Part shown: one piece after another, positions 26,958 through 36,506 of the stretch
How the letters are laid out: the number at the start of each line of letters is the position of its first letter
Position numbering within the stretch: position 1 is the first letter of the stretch
NCBI GenBank assembly: GCA_002841765.1
Contig: PHAV01000009.1
Location: forward strand, 142,969-206,968
Origin: Deltaproteobacteria bacterium HGW-Deltaproteobacteria-4
GTDB lineage: Bacteria > Desulfobacterota > Desulfuromonadia > Desulfuromonadales > UBA2197
Reading direction: 5' to 3'
DNA: 64,000 bases
Program-made: the position numbers and the translations under genes
The notes under the pieces: generated by a model
Seen by the model: only the letters and a program-made list of their open reading frames with translations
What the model was told of the DNA's origin: nothing
Databases searched by the model: none

Positions 26958-26962
26958 GGGTC
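26765..26962. repeat. Direct repeat, copy 2: start of the ABC adaptor gene
   Basis: Blocks 26765-26863 and 26920-26962 are identical to 17746-17844 and 17845-17887. The 56-base interval 26864-26919 is present only here and encodes the basic segment expected just before the adaptor's membrane anchor. Confidence 0.95.
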
Positions 26963-27024
26963 ACTCCTTGCGGGAAGTTTACCATATGCAACCGCGATGG
27001 CGACTGCCGCCAACGCGGGAGAGC

Positions 27025-27651
27025 TCAGAGCTTGGGGATACGGATACGACTGATCATCAATGAGCCGGAAAGGGCAAAAATCAGTACGAGGGGATGGAGG
27101 GTGAAGCCGGCAAAGAGGACCTTGCCGAACCAGAGTTGGTCGCGTACCGCCCCCTGAGCGGCGGCGACACAAAGGATGATGACCAGCAGCAGCGAGGTCG
27201 GAATCGGCGTTCCTTCGAAGTACTTCACCTTGCCCCCGGCATCGGAAAGGGCATCGGCGGTCACATTGTAGCGCGCCAGACGCGAGACGCCGCAGGCGAC
27301 AAAGTAGGTCAGGACGATACGGTCGTATAAGCCCTGCATGCCGCAGCCATAGGCAATTACCGCCGGTGCGACCCCGAAGGAGATGACATCGGCAAGAGAG
27401 TCGAGCTCCCGTCCCATCCCCGAACTCGTCTGCCGCCAGCGGGCAATCCGGCCATCGAGAACATCAAAGACGAAGGCCGCCGCGACCATTCCGCCGGCAA
27501 AGTAGATATGGATGACGTCGCCATTTTGCAGATAGGTCAGCATCGAAAAGAGGGCGCCGGTGCCACAGACGGCATTGCCGAGAGTGAACCAGTCGGCAAG
27601 ATGAAACTCGCGGATCATGGCGAAGGGTTTGGGGCGTTTATGATGTGACAT
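27025..27651 (-). CDS. pssA: CDP-diacylglycerol-serine O-phosphatidyltransferase
   Basis: A 208-residue membrane enzyme making phosphatidylserine from CDP-diacylglycerol and L-serine, the first committed step to phosphatidylethanolamine. The CDP-alcohol phosphotransferase motif DG-xx-AR-x8-G-x3-D-x3-D is complete from Asp66 (DGRIARWRQTSSGMGRELDSLAD, in two parts: DGRIARW and GRELDSLAD). Several hydrophobic helices are spread over the protein, and the type II (Bacillus-like) length fits. GGAG precedes the ATG. The usual partner psd is not beside it; the region upstream on its strand is the diguanylate cyclase gene, 125 bases away with a strong hairpin between. Confidence 0.92.
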   Translation of the reverse strand: MSHHKRPKPFAMIREFHLADWFTLGNAVCGTGALFSMLTYLQNGDVIHIYFAGGMVAAAFVFDVLDGRIARWRQTSSGMGRELDSLADVISFGVAPAVIAYGCGMQGLYDRIVLTYFVACGVSRLARYNVTADALSDAGGKVKYFEGTPIPTSLLLVIILCVAAAQGAVRDQLWFGKVLFAGFTLHPLVLIFALSGSLMISRIRIPKL

Positions 27652-27722
27652 GGGACTCCTTGTTATGCAATGAGCTTATCATGTTTTTTGTTTCCTGCCT
27701 TATGAGCACCACCGGCTCGATC

Positions 27723-27772
27723 CACCACCCCCCGACCCCCTCCTTAACAAAGGAGGGGGTCGGGGGGTGGTG
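27723..27772. repeat. Perfect palindromic repeat hairpin (CCCCTCCTT family)
   Basis: A perfect 23-bp stem (27723-27745 with 27750-27772) around the loop AACA. It belongs to the same family as the units at 7094-7197 (core CCCCCTCCTTAACAAAGGAGGGGG). It sits 4 bases beyond the stop of the diguanylate cyclase gene and may act as its 3' mRNA end. Confidence 0.88.
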
Positions 27773-27776
27773 TGGT

Positions 27777-29027
27777 TTACACCAGCACCGTCCGGTTCCG
27801 CCCCTCTTCCTTGGCCCGATACAGGGCCGAATCGGCGCGTTGCAGCAAAGTCTCGGTCGTATCGGTATCATTCAGAACTGCCACGCCGATGCTGATGGTA
27901 ACATGAATGCCGGTGGCTTTGCCGTGATCATCCAGCTGCTCGATCTTTTCACGAATACGCTCCGCCAGCCTGACCATATCAACAGGAGTCGTTTCGGTCA
28001 GCACCACGGCGAATTCCTCGCCGCCGTAGCGTCCGCCGACGTCATATTCGCGCAACATACTCGCCAGAGTCTGAGCGATACTCCTTAAGACTTCATCCCC
28101 CGCCGGGTGGCCGTAGGTGTCATTGACGATCTTGAAATGGTCGATATCCATCATCAGCAACCCCATCGCCGTCCCTTTGCGCCGGGCCCGTTCGAACTCC
28201 TCATTGAGTCGCGTCATGAGATAGCGGCGGTTGTGCAAGCCCGTCAGTTCATCGCGGATCGACGCTTCCAGCAGCGCCTCCTGCGCCGCGTCGAGCTTTG
28301 TGCCGAGATTGTTGAGCATGATGTAAGTCGAACCGAGGAGCAGGGCCAGAGTCAGAAGGGAGAGGCTGATAATCGTGAAACGATTATCAGCCATCACCGC
28401 CGCGGTCTGGCTAAAGGGGATGGTCACACTGATGCCGCCGCGGACATCACCGAGATTGTAATTAAACTTGAAATGGCATTGCTCACAGGCGCGCTCAAGG
28501 AGGAGCGGTGCCATGTAACGGAAGACCGGTCCGGAATCACGCGACTCCAGCTCCCAGAATTCACCTTCACCATCGACAAACTTTTTTAAGGCCCGCTGCT
28601 CGAACTCATCGGGAGCGTTCTCTTTGTTCAGCAGTTGCAGACTGGTGATGTGGAACTGGATCTTGTTGACGTCACTGAGAATGGTCGATATTTCCCGAGT
28701 CATCAATGCCGGATTTTTCAGGAGGAGCAGACTGCCGTCCACCGTCTCCTTTTCTGCTTCTATCCCGACTTCCCGCAGAAAAGGATTGGCCTCCATGCCG
28801 ATTTTCTTTTCGACATAGACGCCGCCATAACCGGCATTCCAGTGGCGCACCCGGACGATCAAATCGTAATAGGAGGCGGCCTGCTGTCGGAGAGCATCGA
28901 GAAGGAGCCGGTTATTTCTTTGGTAGATGCCGGCATAGACGGCAAGGATGACCAGCGAGATCACCAGTGAGATCTTCAGATAGAAAAGGGCGAGGGGATT
29001 AATTTTCCGTTTGGTTCGGAACTTCAT
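27777..29027 (-). CDS. Membrane diguanylate cyclase with periplasmic haem-motif (DUF3365/Tll0287-like) domain
   Basis: A 416-residue protein: membrane helix at about 12-34, periplasmic Tll0287-like (DUF3365) region at about 38-212 with a c-type haem motif CEQCH (Cys181, Cys184, His185), second helix at about 217-239, then a GGDEF domain at about 255-415. The active site is GGEEF (335-339) and the inhibitory I-site RxxD (Arg326-Asp329) is intact at the usual 5-residue spacing, so it should make c-di-GMP with feedback inhibition. The haem motif suggests redox or gas sensing at the periplasmic face. Its c-di-GMP could feed the HD-GYP regulator nearby or the Tad pilus; that link is inferred. Confidence 0.9.
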   Translation of the reverse strand: MKFRTKRKINPLALFYLKISLVISLVILAVYAGIYQRNNRLLLDALRQQAASYYDLIVRVRHWNAGYGGVYVEKKIGMEANPFLREVGIEAEKETVDGSLLLLKNPALMTREISTILSDVNKIQFHITSLQLLNKENAPDEFEQRALKKFVDGEGEFWELESRDSGPVFRYMAPLLLERACEQCHFKFNYNLGDVRGGISVTIPFSQTAAVMADNRFTIISLSLLTLALLLGSTYIMLNNLGTKLDAAQEALLEASIRDELTGLHNRRYLMTRLNEEFERARRKGTAMGLLMMDIDHFKIVNDTYGHPAGDEVLRSIAQTLASMLREYDVGGRYGGEEFAVVLTETTPVDMVRLAERIREKIEQLDDHGKATGIHVTISIGVAVLNDTDTTETLLQRADSALYRAKEEGRNRTVLV

Positions 29028-29068
29028 GGAGCATTTTCTCCTGCCAGCAGGGAGCGGAACGCAATCGG

Positions 29069-30850
29069 TTAATGACCGGCGTAAAGAGCAGCGATCTCGG
29101 CGGCATAATAACTGAAAAGTTGCGGGCGGCGCAGCTTCAGGGTGGCGGTCAACAGCCCGTTCGCTACCTCCCAGGGGGTGGTGGTCACCTGCACCCGACG
29201 AATCTGCGCGTAGCCGGGGAAATGGCTCATGCGGGTGGCGATCCTGGCCAGCAGCAGCTCTTCAACGGCCCGTTGATTAAGAGCCGAGCCCCCCAGCTTC
29301 TCCCATTCCGCAGCATTGAGGACGACGAGCACTCCGAGATAGGGCCGGCCTTCGCCGACGACCAGCACCTGCTCAAAAAGGGGATCGGTGGTGATGGCCA
29401 GCTCAATATCGGCCGGAGGGATCTTCTCACCATTAGAAAGGACGATGATCTCTTTGAGGCGCCCGGTAATGGCGATGTGGCCGGTAGGGGTAATGGTAAC
29501 GAGATCGCCGCTATGCAGCCAGCCCTCCCGGTCGATGATCGCAGCGGTGGCTGCCGGATTCTGCCAATAGCCGGCCATGACGCAGTCGCCCTTGATCAGC
29601 AGTTCACCATTAGCGGCGATCTTGATAGCCACTCCCGGCAGCGGCTGACCGACGGTCTCGGGGTGATTGTCGGCTGCACTGTTGACGGCGACCACCGGGC
29701 TGGTCTCGGTGAGGCCGTAGCCCTGCAAAATCGGCAGGCCGAGAGCGATAAAGAGACGGGCGACTTCGGGATTCAAAGGAGCGCCGCCACTGATCGCCAG
29801 ACGCAGCCGGCCGCCCAGGGCAGTGAGGACTTTATCGGCAATCAGGCGTTGCAGCAACGGCCAGAGGAGGAATCGCAGTGACCAGCTCCCCCGCCCCTGT
29901 TGATGAAGAAACCGCTGCCAGCCGACTGCGACCGTCAAGGCAAAGAGCTGCTGCTTCCAGGACGGTGCCATCGCTACCTTCGCCATAACGCGCGTATGGA
30001 TGCGCTCGAAGACCCGCGGCACCGAGATCACCACCGTCGGCCGCACCACCGGCAGGTCGTCGGCGAGCTTCTCCAAAGAGCGGACATGGGCCACCCGGGC
30101 GCCGGCCATGATCGCCAGATAGTAACCGGCGGTCCGTTCCAGTGTATGGGAAAGGGGGAGGAAGGAGAGGAAGAGATCGTCGGGATAGATCGGTACCCGG
30201 CTCAAGCCGGCAAAGGCATTGGAGAGGATGTTGGCATGAGTCAGCATCACCCCTTTGGGATTTCCGGTCGTTCCCGAGGTGTAGACGATCGTCGCCAGAT
30301 CATCGGCGGCGGCGCTGCCGCCGTCATAGGGAGCGGGCGCCTTCGGCAGCCAGTCGGCAAGTTCAACCAGACGGGGATCGCAATCGACCGTACAGGCAGG
30401 GGTCAAAGAGACGATGCGGACAAGACTGCGAAGACGGGTCTGCACACTCTTGATCACCTCCCATTGCACTCCCCCCTCGATGAGGAGGAAGCGTGCTCCG
30501 GTCTGTTCGATGATATAAGCAAAGTTGTCAGGACGATCGTTGACAAAAAGGGGGACGATCACCAGTCCGAGACCAAGGGCGGCCTGATCGAAGACCGCCC
30601 ATTCGAGGCTGTTACGGAGCATGACCGCGACCCGGTCGCCGGGGAGGAGCTTTTCCCCGATGAGGGCGGTCTGCCAGCGGCCGGCGAGAGCGGCGGTATC
30701 TTCCCAGGTGATACATTCGTCGCAGCAGCTCCCTTGCAGATCGAAGCGGAGGTAGGCACAGGCCTTGGGCGTACGCCGCACCCGTTCGGCAAAGAGGGCG
30801 GGAAGAGTTGGCGCGGCCTCAGGGGAGATAATATCCGTTTTCCTGCTCAT
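29069..30850 (-). CDS. fadD: Long-chain acyl-CoA synthetase (AMP-forming)
   Basis: A 593-residue adenylate-forming enzyme activating fatty acids to acyl-CoA with ATP. P-loop motif YTSGTTGNPKGVMLTHANI, GYGLTETSPV (A5 motif), SGDLVTITPTGHIAITGRLKE (A7/A8) and a C-terminal lid domain are visible. The A10 region is shifted, as in the FAA1/long-chain subfamily (FadD15-like). Its start overlaps the stop of the hydratase/dehydrogenase gene by four bases (ATGA), making it the last gene of a beta-oxidation operon. The symbol reflects function rather than close identity to E. coli FadD. Confidence 0.88.
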   Translation of the reverse strand: MSRKTDIISPEAAPTLPALFAERVRRTPKACAYLRFDLQGSCCDECITWEDTAALAGRWQTALIGEKLLPGDRVAVMLRNSLEWAVFDQAALGLGLVIVPLFVNDRPDNFAYIIEQTGARFLLIEGGVQWEVIKSVQTRLRSLVRIVSLTPACTVDCDPRLVELADWLPKAPAPYDGGSAAADDLATIVYTSGTTGNPKGVMLTHANILSNAFAGLSRVPIYPDDLFLSFLPLSHTLERTAGYYLAIMAGARVAHVRSLEKLADDLPVVRPTVVISVPRVFERIHTRVMAKVAMAPSWKQQLFALTVAVGWQRFLHQQGRGSWSLRFLLWPLLQRLIADKVLTALGGRLRLAISGGAPLNPEVARLFIALGLPILQGYGLTETSPVVAVNSAADNHPETVGQPLPGVAIKIAANGELLIKGDCVMAGYWQNPAATAAIIDREGWLHSGDLVTITPTGHIAITGRLKEIIVLSNGEKIPPADIELAITTDPLFEQVLVVGEGRPYLGVLVVLNAAEWEKLGGSALNQRAVEELLLARIATRMSHFPGYAQIRRVQVTTTPWEVANGLLTATLKLRRPQLFSYYAAEIAALYAGH

Positions 30851-32892
30851 ACTCGGGAAACCTCAGCGTCGACCAGTTCCTGCCAGCCGGGATCAGGAGT
30901 AAAGCGATGGCCATGCACCTGCTCCAGCGCTTGCAGCCGCGCCAGGAGAGAGGCAGCGCCGCTGGCTTTGATATGTTGCAGTGGCCCGCCGCGGAAAGGG
31001 GCAAAGCCGGTGCCGAAGATGACGCCGGCATCGAGATGGTCGCCACTGCTGACCACCCCTTCCCGCCAGCAGGCCACGGCTTCATTGAGGAGACGGAGAA
31101 TCAGCCGATCGCTGATGGCGGGATCAACCGCCCCTCCCCTTTGTCCCTTCTCGCCGTGACGATATGCATAAAAGCCCTGGCCACTCTTCTTGCCAAGGTG
31201 ACCGGCAGCGACCAGTTCATCCAGCTTTTCCGGGACCTCGACCGGATAATGGCGGGACAGGATGGTCGCCACTGACAGGCAGATGTCGAGACCGACAGTA
31301 TCGGCGAGGCGAATCGGCCCCATCGGCATGCCGAAAGCGGTGGCGGCCCGATCAACCTGCGCCGGGTCGTTCCCCTCCCCGACCAGGGTCACCGCTTCCA
31401 AAAGATACGGCATGAGGATGCGGTTGACGAGGAAGCCGGGAGAACTGCTCACCGCCAGGGGGAGGCGCTTGATGGCGAGGACAAAGGCAGCGCCGCGCTG
31501 GAGGATGGCGTCGTCGCTTTGCGGGCTGCTCACCACTTCGACCAGCTGCATCTTGTCGACGGGATTGAAGAAGTGCAGGCCGATAAGACGCTCCGGCCGG
31601 GTCAGAACGCTGGCAAGCTCTTGCAGGGGGATGCTCGAGGTGTTGGTTGCCAGGATCGCGTCCGGTCGCAGACGCGGTTCGATCTGCCGGTACAGGTTCC
31701 GCTTGGCGTCGGCATCTTCAAAAATTGCCTCGATCACCAGATCGGCCTTGGCGACGCCATCCCCGGCTGGATCAGGGAGGAGGCGGTCGAGGGCGGTCTG
31801 GATGGCGCGCGGCTCCTTGAGCTGACGGCTGAAGAGGGCGGCGCCACGCTTTACTACCTGGCCGAGTCGGGCGGTATCAAGATCCTGAATCGTCACCTCC
31901 AGCCCTTGCAACGCACACCAGATGGCGATGTCGCCCCCCATGGTGCCGCCGCCAATGACATGGACCCGGCGGATCGGAGTCCCCGTCCCACGCCCCGTCG
32001 CTTTGAGCTCTTCCTGCAGCAGGAAGACGCGCAGCAGGTTGCGGGCGGTGCTGCCGGTAATGAGGCGGGCAACCGAAGCGGCCTCGGCGGCGTAATTGGC
32101 TTTATCGTGGGAACCAAAGTTCTGCCACAGGTCGATCAGGGCGTAGGGGGCGGGATAATGCTGACGATCTGCCTTGGCGGCAACACTGCGGCGCATCCGC
32201 CCGGCAATGAGCGCCTTGGGGAGGAGGGCCAGCGCCCACTCGCGCCAGGGGAGAAGTTTGCGCGACGGCGGCGTCGCGACCATGGCGCGGGCCGCATTCT
32301 CCAGATGCCGGCGCGGGATAGCGTAATCGACCAGCCCGATCTTGTGCGCTGCCCTGGCCGCCAGGGTGCGGCCGCTGAGCATCAGCTCCATCGCGGTGAG
32401 GTCGCCGACCAGCGCGGTCAATCGCACTGTACCGCCGAAGCCGGGGTGAATGCCGAGCTGCACTTCCGGGAGGCCGAGACGGGTAGCGGCATCGTCGCTG
32501 GCGATCCGGTAACGGCAGGCCAGAGCCAATTCGAGGCCGCCGCCGAGGCAGAAACCGTGAATCAGGGCAATCGTCGGCAGTGGTAGCGCCGCCAGTTTGG
32601 ACAGGATGCTCTGGCCACGGCTAATCAGCGCCAGCGCCGTGACTTCATCGCTGATCGTTGTAAATTCGGTAACATCGGCGCCGGCAATGAAGCCACTCGT
32701 CTTGCCGGAGCGGAGGATCAGCGCCTTGGGCGGGGCAGCGGCGATGACGCCAAGAAGGAGGTCGAGTTCTTCAAGAACCGACTGTGACAAGCTGTTGGTC
32801 GAGCTTCCCGCCTTGTCGAGGGTCAGCCAGCCGATCCCCTCCCCATCCAGCGCAAAGTACCAATGATTATAAGGCTGTTCAGTCATTTCCAT
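30847..32892 (-). CDS. fadJ: Bifunctional enoyl-CoA hydratase/3-hydroxyacyl-CoA dehydrogenase (FadJ/FadB alpha subunit)
   Basis: A 681-residue multifunctional beta-oxidation enzyme. The N-terminal crotonase domain (about 1-190) has the oxyanion-hole segment SGFIAGADVTEF and LGLPEVQLGIHPGFGGTVRL. The Rossmann dehydrogenase domain begins RVHVIGGGTMGGDIAIW (about 310), with ATNTSSIPLQELA and catalytic-His segment GLHFFNPVDKMQLVEVV; two C-terminal HCDH helical domains follow. The start at 32892 is chosen because GGGGAGG is placed 5 bases before this ATG; a GTG two codons earlier and an ATG two codons later are alternatives. It overlaps the thiolase gene by 14 bases. Confidence 0.9.
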   Translation of the reverse strand: MEMTEQPYNHWYFALDGEGIGWLTLDKAGSSTNSLSQSVLEELDLLLGVIAAAPPKALILRSGKTSGFIAGADVTEFTTISDEVTALALISRGQSILSKLAALPLPTIALIHGFCLGGGLELALACRYRIASDDAATRLGLPEVQLGIHPGFGGTVRLTALVGDLTAMELMLSGRTLAARAAHKIGLVDYAIPRRHLENAARAMVATPPSRKLLPWREWALALLPKALIAGRMRRSVAAKADRQHYPAPYALIDLWQNFGSHDKANYAAEAASVARLITGSTARNLLRVFLLQEELKATGRGTGTPIRRVHVIGGGTMGGDIAIWCALQGLEVTIQDLDTARLGQVVKRGAALFSRQLKEPRAIQTALDRLLPDPAGDGVAKADLVIEAIFEDADAKRNLYRQIEPRLRPDAILATNTSSIPLQELASVLTRPERLIGLHFFNPVDKMQLVEVVSSPQSDDAILQRGAAFVLAIKRLPLAVSSSPGFLVNRILMPYLLEAVTLVGEGNDPAQVDRAATAFGMPMGPIRLADTVGLDICLSVATILSRHYPVEVPEKLDELVAAGHLGKKSGQGFYAYRHGEKGQRGGAVDPAISDRLILRLLNEAVACWREGVVSSGDHLDAGVIFGTGFAPFRGGPLQHIKASGAASLLARLQALEQVHGHRFTPDPGWQELVDAEVSRV

Positions 32893-34207
32893 GCTCACCT
32901 CCCCGGCCCCGCTGTATCAGCATCGCCCCGCCTTGCCCGCCGCCGATACAAAGGGAGGCCATGCCGCATTGCGCCTGGTTGCGCTCCAGCACCTGCAGGA
33001 GATGGAGGACAATGCGGGCGCCGCTGCTGCCAACCGGATGACCGAGGGCGACGGCACCGCCGTCGACATTGAGTTTATCCGCCGGAATCGCTCCCCAGGG
33101 CTGCGCCAACCCAAGTTCATTTGTGCAATAGTCTTTATCCTGCCAGGCCTGCTGACACGCCAGGACCTGGGTGGCAAAGGCTTCGTTGATCTCCCAGAAA
33201 TCGATGGCGGCCGCCTCTAACCCCTGACGCAACAGGATCGGGGTCATCGCATGGACCGGCCCGAGCCCCATCTGTGCCGGATCGACTCCCGCCCAGGCGC
33301 AGTCGACGATGCGACCGCGGACCGGGAGGTTGTAGCGCTGCACAGCGACCTCACTGGCGAGGAGGAGGAGGGCGGCGCCGTCGGTGACCTGGGCGCTGTT
33401 GCCGGCGGTGACCCGGCCAAAGGAACGATCGAAGACCGGTTTGAGCTTGGCAAGGCGCGCCAGATCGCTATCGCGGCGCACGCCGTCATCGCTGCTGTAG
33501 ACGGTGCCGTCGCGACCATACAGGGGGGAGATTTCCTCGAAAAAGCCGGTATCCTGCGCCGCGGCGCCGCGGCGGTGACTTGCCAGGGCAAAAGCATCCA
33601 TACGCTCGCGGCTGATGGCGAAACGCTGCGCGAGAATCTCGGCGGTCTGGCCCATCGAGAGGTTGACGACCGGATCGCTTAAGCCCTTGAGGAGGCCGAA
33701 GACCAGCTGAAAGTGGGCCGGCCGCAGCCGGGTCAGAATTTGCAGCCGCGCCCCGAGGGAGCGGGCCTTCATCCATTCCCCGAGGAGTTCGACCGCCACC
33801 GGCGGCAGCAGGACCGGCGCATGGCTCATCGCTTCGGTGCCGCCGGCGAGGATCAGATCGGCCTGGCCGCTGGCAATATTGCGCGCCGCCGAATCGAGGG
33901 CCTGCATCCCCGAACCGCAGTTGCGCTGCACCGTCCAGGCCGGGACCTTCTTGCCGCAGCCAAGGCGCAGGGCGATAATCCGGGCGATGTTGACTTCGTC
34001 GGGGCTGGGGATAATGCAGCCGATAATCACTTCATCGATCTGCTCCGGCGCAAAGGGCTGCCGCGCCAACAGCGCCTTGCCGGCGCCGACCGCGAGATCA
34101 GCAGCGCTGAAGGGGCCGGCCTTGGTTGCTGCCTTCAAAAAGGGGGTGCGATTGCCGTCGACGATGTAGACCGCCCGCCCCCCGGCATAAGTCCCTTTAT
34201 TCTCCAT
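32879..34207 (-). CDS. fadI: 3-ketoacyl-CoA thiolase (FadI-like acetyl-CoA acyltransferase)
   Basis: A 442-residue thiolase completing the beta-oxidation cycle by cleaving 3-ketoacyl-CoA. The nucleophile Cys is in QRNCGSGMQALDSAAR, the catalytic His in VALGHPVGSSGARI, the second Cys in CIGGGQGGAML near the C-terminus, and NEAFATQVLACQQA is present. The length is close to FadI (about 436). It overlaps fadE upstream by 11 bases and the hydratase/dehydrogenase downstream by 14 bases, so all four genes are tightly coupled. Confidence 0.92.
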   Translation of the reverse strand: MENKGTYAGGRAVYIVDGNRTPFLKAATKAGPFSAADLAVGAGKALLARQPFAPEQIDEVIIGCIIPSPDEVNIARIIALRLGCGKKVPAWTVQRNCGSGMQALDSAARNIASGQADLILAGGTEAMSHAPVLLPPVAVELLGEWMKARSLGARLQILTRLRPAHFQLVFGLLKGLSDPVVNLSMGQTAEILAQRFAISRERMDAFALASHRRGAAAQDTGFFEEISPLYGRDGTVYSSDDGVRRDSDLARLAKLKPVFDRSFGRVTAGNSAQVTDGAALLLLASEVAVQRYNLPVRGRIVDCAWAGVDPAQMGLGPVHAMTPILLRQGLEAAAIDFWEINEAFATQVLACQQAWQDKDYCTNELGLAQPWGAIPADKLNVDGGAVALGHPVGSSGARIVLHLLQVLERNQAQCGMASLCIGGGQGGAMLIQRGRGGEHGND

Positions 34208-36506
34208 GACTGCCTCGATTCTGCCCGTAGTCGGCCGGAAAATCGTCGACGCGGATCACTTCGCGCCGCGCGGCATTGGCGGCCTCGACCATTTCGGCTT
34301 CGGCGAAGCTGATGACGCCGGCAGCAACGCCTTCGCGCAGCGCCTCTCCGTCGTCAACGGCGAAGATCTGCTTGGCTTTGCGGGCGATGCGCAGCTTCTT
34401 CTCCACATCTTCAGCGGCAATGACTTTGTGCAGGGCATCCTCGATCCGCCCCAGCACTTCTTTCGTCCCGGTCGGCAGATAGATCCCGTGCGTCAAACGA
34501 TCGCGCAGCGTCGACGGCGCCATCAGCAGGTTGGCGACACGGTGGCCAAGTCGATCACTCGCCCCCTGCGGGCGGATACCGAGAGGGAAGGTGAGGAAGC
34601 GCAGCAGCCAGGCGATCGGCCGGTTCGGGAAGTTGCGGAAGAAGTCGACAAAGGCGCTGTCGATGGCACGCAGGCTCTCTGCGCAGCTCCACTCTAAAAG
34701 AGGGAGTTCGTCCACTGGCCGGCCCCGCTCTTCGAACTGTTTGACCATGGCGGAGATCAGATAAAGGTTGGCAAGGATATCGGCGAGGCGACCGGAAAGC
34801 TTCTCCTTGCGTTTGAGATTGCCGCCGAGGATCAGCATGGAAAGGTCGGCGGTGAGGGCGAAGGCGCTGCAACGCCGGGTGGTGCGCTGCAGGATGCGCC
34901 GGGCCGGGCCGCCGGGGACGGGGAGGAGATAGGCGCCGCCCAGACCGAAGCAGAAGGAGCGAAACGCAGTGCTGATGCTCAGCCCGACATGGGCAAAGAA
35001 GGCGCGATCGAACTGCTGCAAGCCAACAGCCGGGTCGGGATGCGCAACCGCCTGCATCTCCTTGAGGACATAAGGATGGCTGCGGATCGCCCCCTGGCCG
35101 AAGATGATTAGAGTGCGGGTGAGGATATTGGCCCCTTCGACGGTAATGCCGATGGGGATCGATTGATACGGGCGGCCAAGATAGTTGCGGGGGCCGAGGC
35201 AGATGGCACTGCCGCCGGCAACATCCATGGCGTCGTTAAGGACCACCCGCATCCGCTCGGTCAGGTAGTATTTGACGATGGCGGAAAGGACCGCCGGTTT
35301 CTCGCCGCGATCGACGGCGGCGCAGGTGAGGACACGGGCCGCCTCCATCTGGTAGGTGAGACCGGCGATGCGTGCCAACGGTTCTTCCACCCCCTCCATC
35401 TGACCGATCGGCAGATGAAACTGACGGCGGATGCGGGCATAAGCGCCGACGCCACGACAGGCGAGCTTGCCGGCGCCGGTACTGAGGGCCGGCAGGGAGA
35501 TGGAACGGCCGACGCCGAGGCACTCCATCAGCATCCGCCATCCCTGCCCGGCCCGTGCGGCGCCGCCGATGAGATAGTCGAGAGGAATGAAGACATCCTT
35601 CCCCCAGTTCGGGCCGACCTGGAAAGGGATATCGAGGGGGACATGACGGCGGCCGATGGAGATCCCCGGCGTGTCGGTAGGGATGAGGGCGAGGGTGATG
35701 CCGAGCTCGACCTTGTCGCCGAGGAGGTGCTCGGGATCGTTCAGTTTGAAAGCAAGACCGAGGAGGGTCGCCACCGGACCGAGGGTGATATAGCGCTTCT
35801 CCCAGTTGAGGCGGATGCCGACGATCTCTTTCCCTTCGTACAGACCCTTGCAAACGATGCCGAGATCGGGCATCGAGGCCGCGTCACTCCCCGCTTCCGG
35901 ACCGGTGAGGGCAAAACAGGGGATCTCCTCACCACGCGCCAGACGCGGCAGATAATAATCCTTCTGGCTTTGCGTGCCGTACTGCATGAGGAGTTCGGCG
36001 GGACCGAGGGAGTTGGGAACCATGGCGGTCACCGCCGCGGTGATGCTGCGGCTGGCAAGCTTCAGAATCACCGCCGAATGGGCGAGGGCCGAGAAGCCGA
36101 GTCCACCGTGCGCGGGGGGGATAATCATCCCGAAGAAGCGCTGAGTCTTGAGAAACTGCCAGACCTCGGGGGGGAGGTCCTTGTCGTGTTCGACAATCTG
36201 CCAGTCATCAAGCATGGCGCAGAGCGTCTCGACCGGACCATCGAGAAAAGCCTGTTCGGCCGGGGTCAGAGTCGGGGCGGGGAGAGCAAGGAGTTTTTGC
36301 CAATCCGGATACCCGCTGAAGAGTTCACCGTCCCAGCCGACACTGCCGGACTCCAGGGCTTCGCGCTCGGTGGCGGAGAGGGGCGGCAGCATCCGCTTGA
36401 AGAGGGTAAAGAGGACGGGGGTCAAGATCACGCGGCGGAGAGGGACAACGACGATAAAGGTGATGAAAAGAACGGTAAGTGCGGCAGCAATCCAGAAGAT
36501 AATCAT
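34197..36506 (-). CDS. fadE: Acyl-CoA dehydrogenase, FadE type
   Basis: A 769-residue flavoenzyme for the first oxidation step of fatty acid degradation. N-terminal hydrophobic helices (about 1-40; IIFWIAAALTVLFITFIVVVPLRRV as a membrane segment in 36505-36435) are followed by an acyl-CoA dehydrogenase core (about 85-480; FALTGPEAGSDAAS, GGSAICLGPRNYLGRPY) and the long FadE C-terminal extension (DUF1974). E. coli FadE is about 45 residues longer. GAGAGG precedes the start. It heads the fadE-fadI-fadJ-fadD operon. No FadR or PsrA gene is adjacent and I could not identify an operator upstream. Confidence 0.92.
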   Translation of the reverse strand: MIIFWIAAALTVLFITFIVVVPLRRVILTPVLFTLFKRMLPPLSATEREALESGSVGWDGELFSGYPDWQKLLALPAPTLTPAEQAFLDGPVETLCAMLDDWQIVEHDKDLPPEVWQFLKTQRFFGMIIPPAHGGLGFSALAHSAVILKLASRSITAAVTAMVPNSLGPAELLMQYGTQSQKDYYLPRLARGEEIPCFALTGPEAGSDAASMPDLGIVCKGLYEGKEIVGIRLNWEKRYITLGPVATLLGLAFKLNDPEHLLGDKVELGITLALIPTDTPGISIGRRHVPLDIPFQVGPNWGKDVFIPLDYLIGGAARAGQGWRMLMECLGVGRSISLPALSTGAGKLACRGVGAYARIRRQFHLPIGQMEGVEEPLARIAGLTYQMEAARVLTCAAVDRGEKPAVLSAIVKYYLTERMRVVLNDAMDVAGGSAICLGPRNYLGRPYQSIPIGITVEGANILTRTLIIFGQGAIRSHPYVLKEMQAVAHPDPAVGLQQFDRAFFAHVGLSISTAFRSFCFGLGGAYLLPVPGGPARRILQRTTRRCSAFALTADLSMLILGGNLKRKEKLSGRLADILANLYLISAMVKQFEERGRPVDELPLLEWSCAESLRAIDSAFVDFFRNFPNRPIAWLLRFLTFPLGIRPQGASDRLGHRVANLLMAPSTLRDRLTHGIYLPTGTKEVLGRIEDALHKVIAAEDVEKKLRIARKAKQIFAVDDGEALREGVAAGVISFAEAEMVEAANAARREVIRVDDFPADYGQNRGSHGE

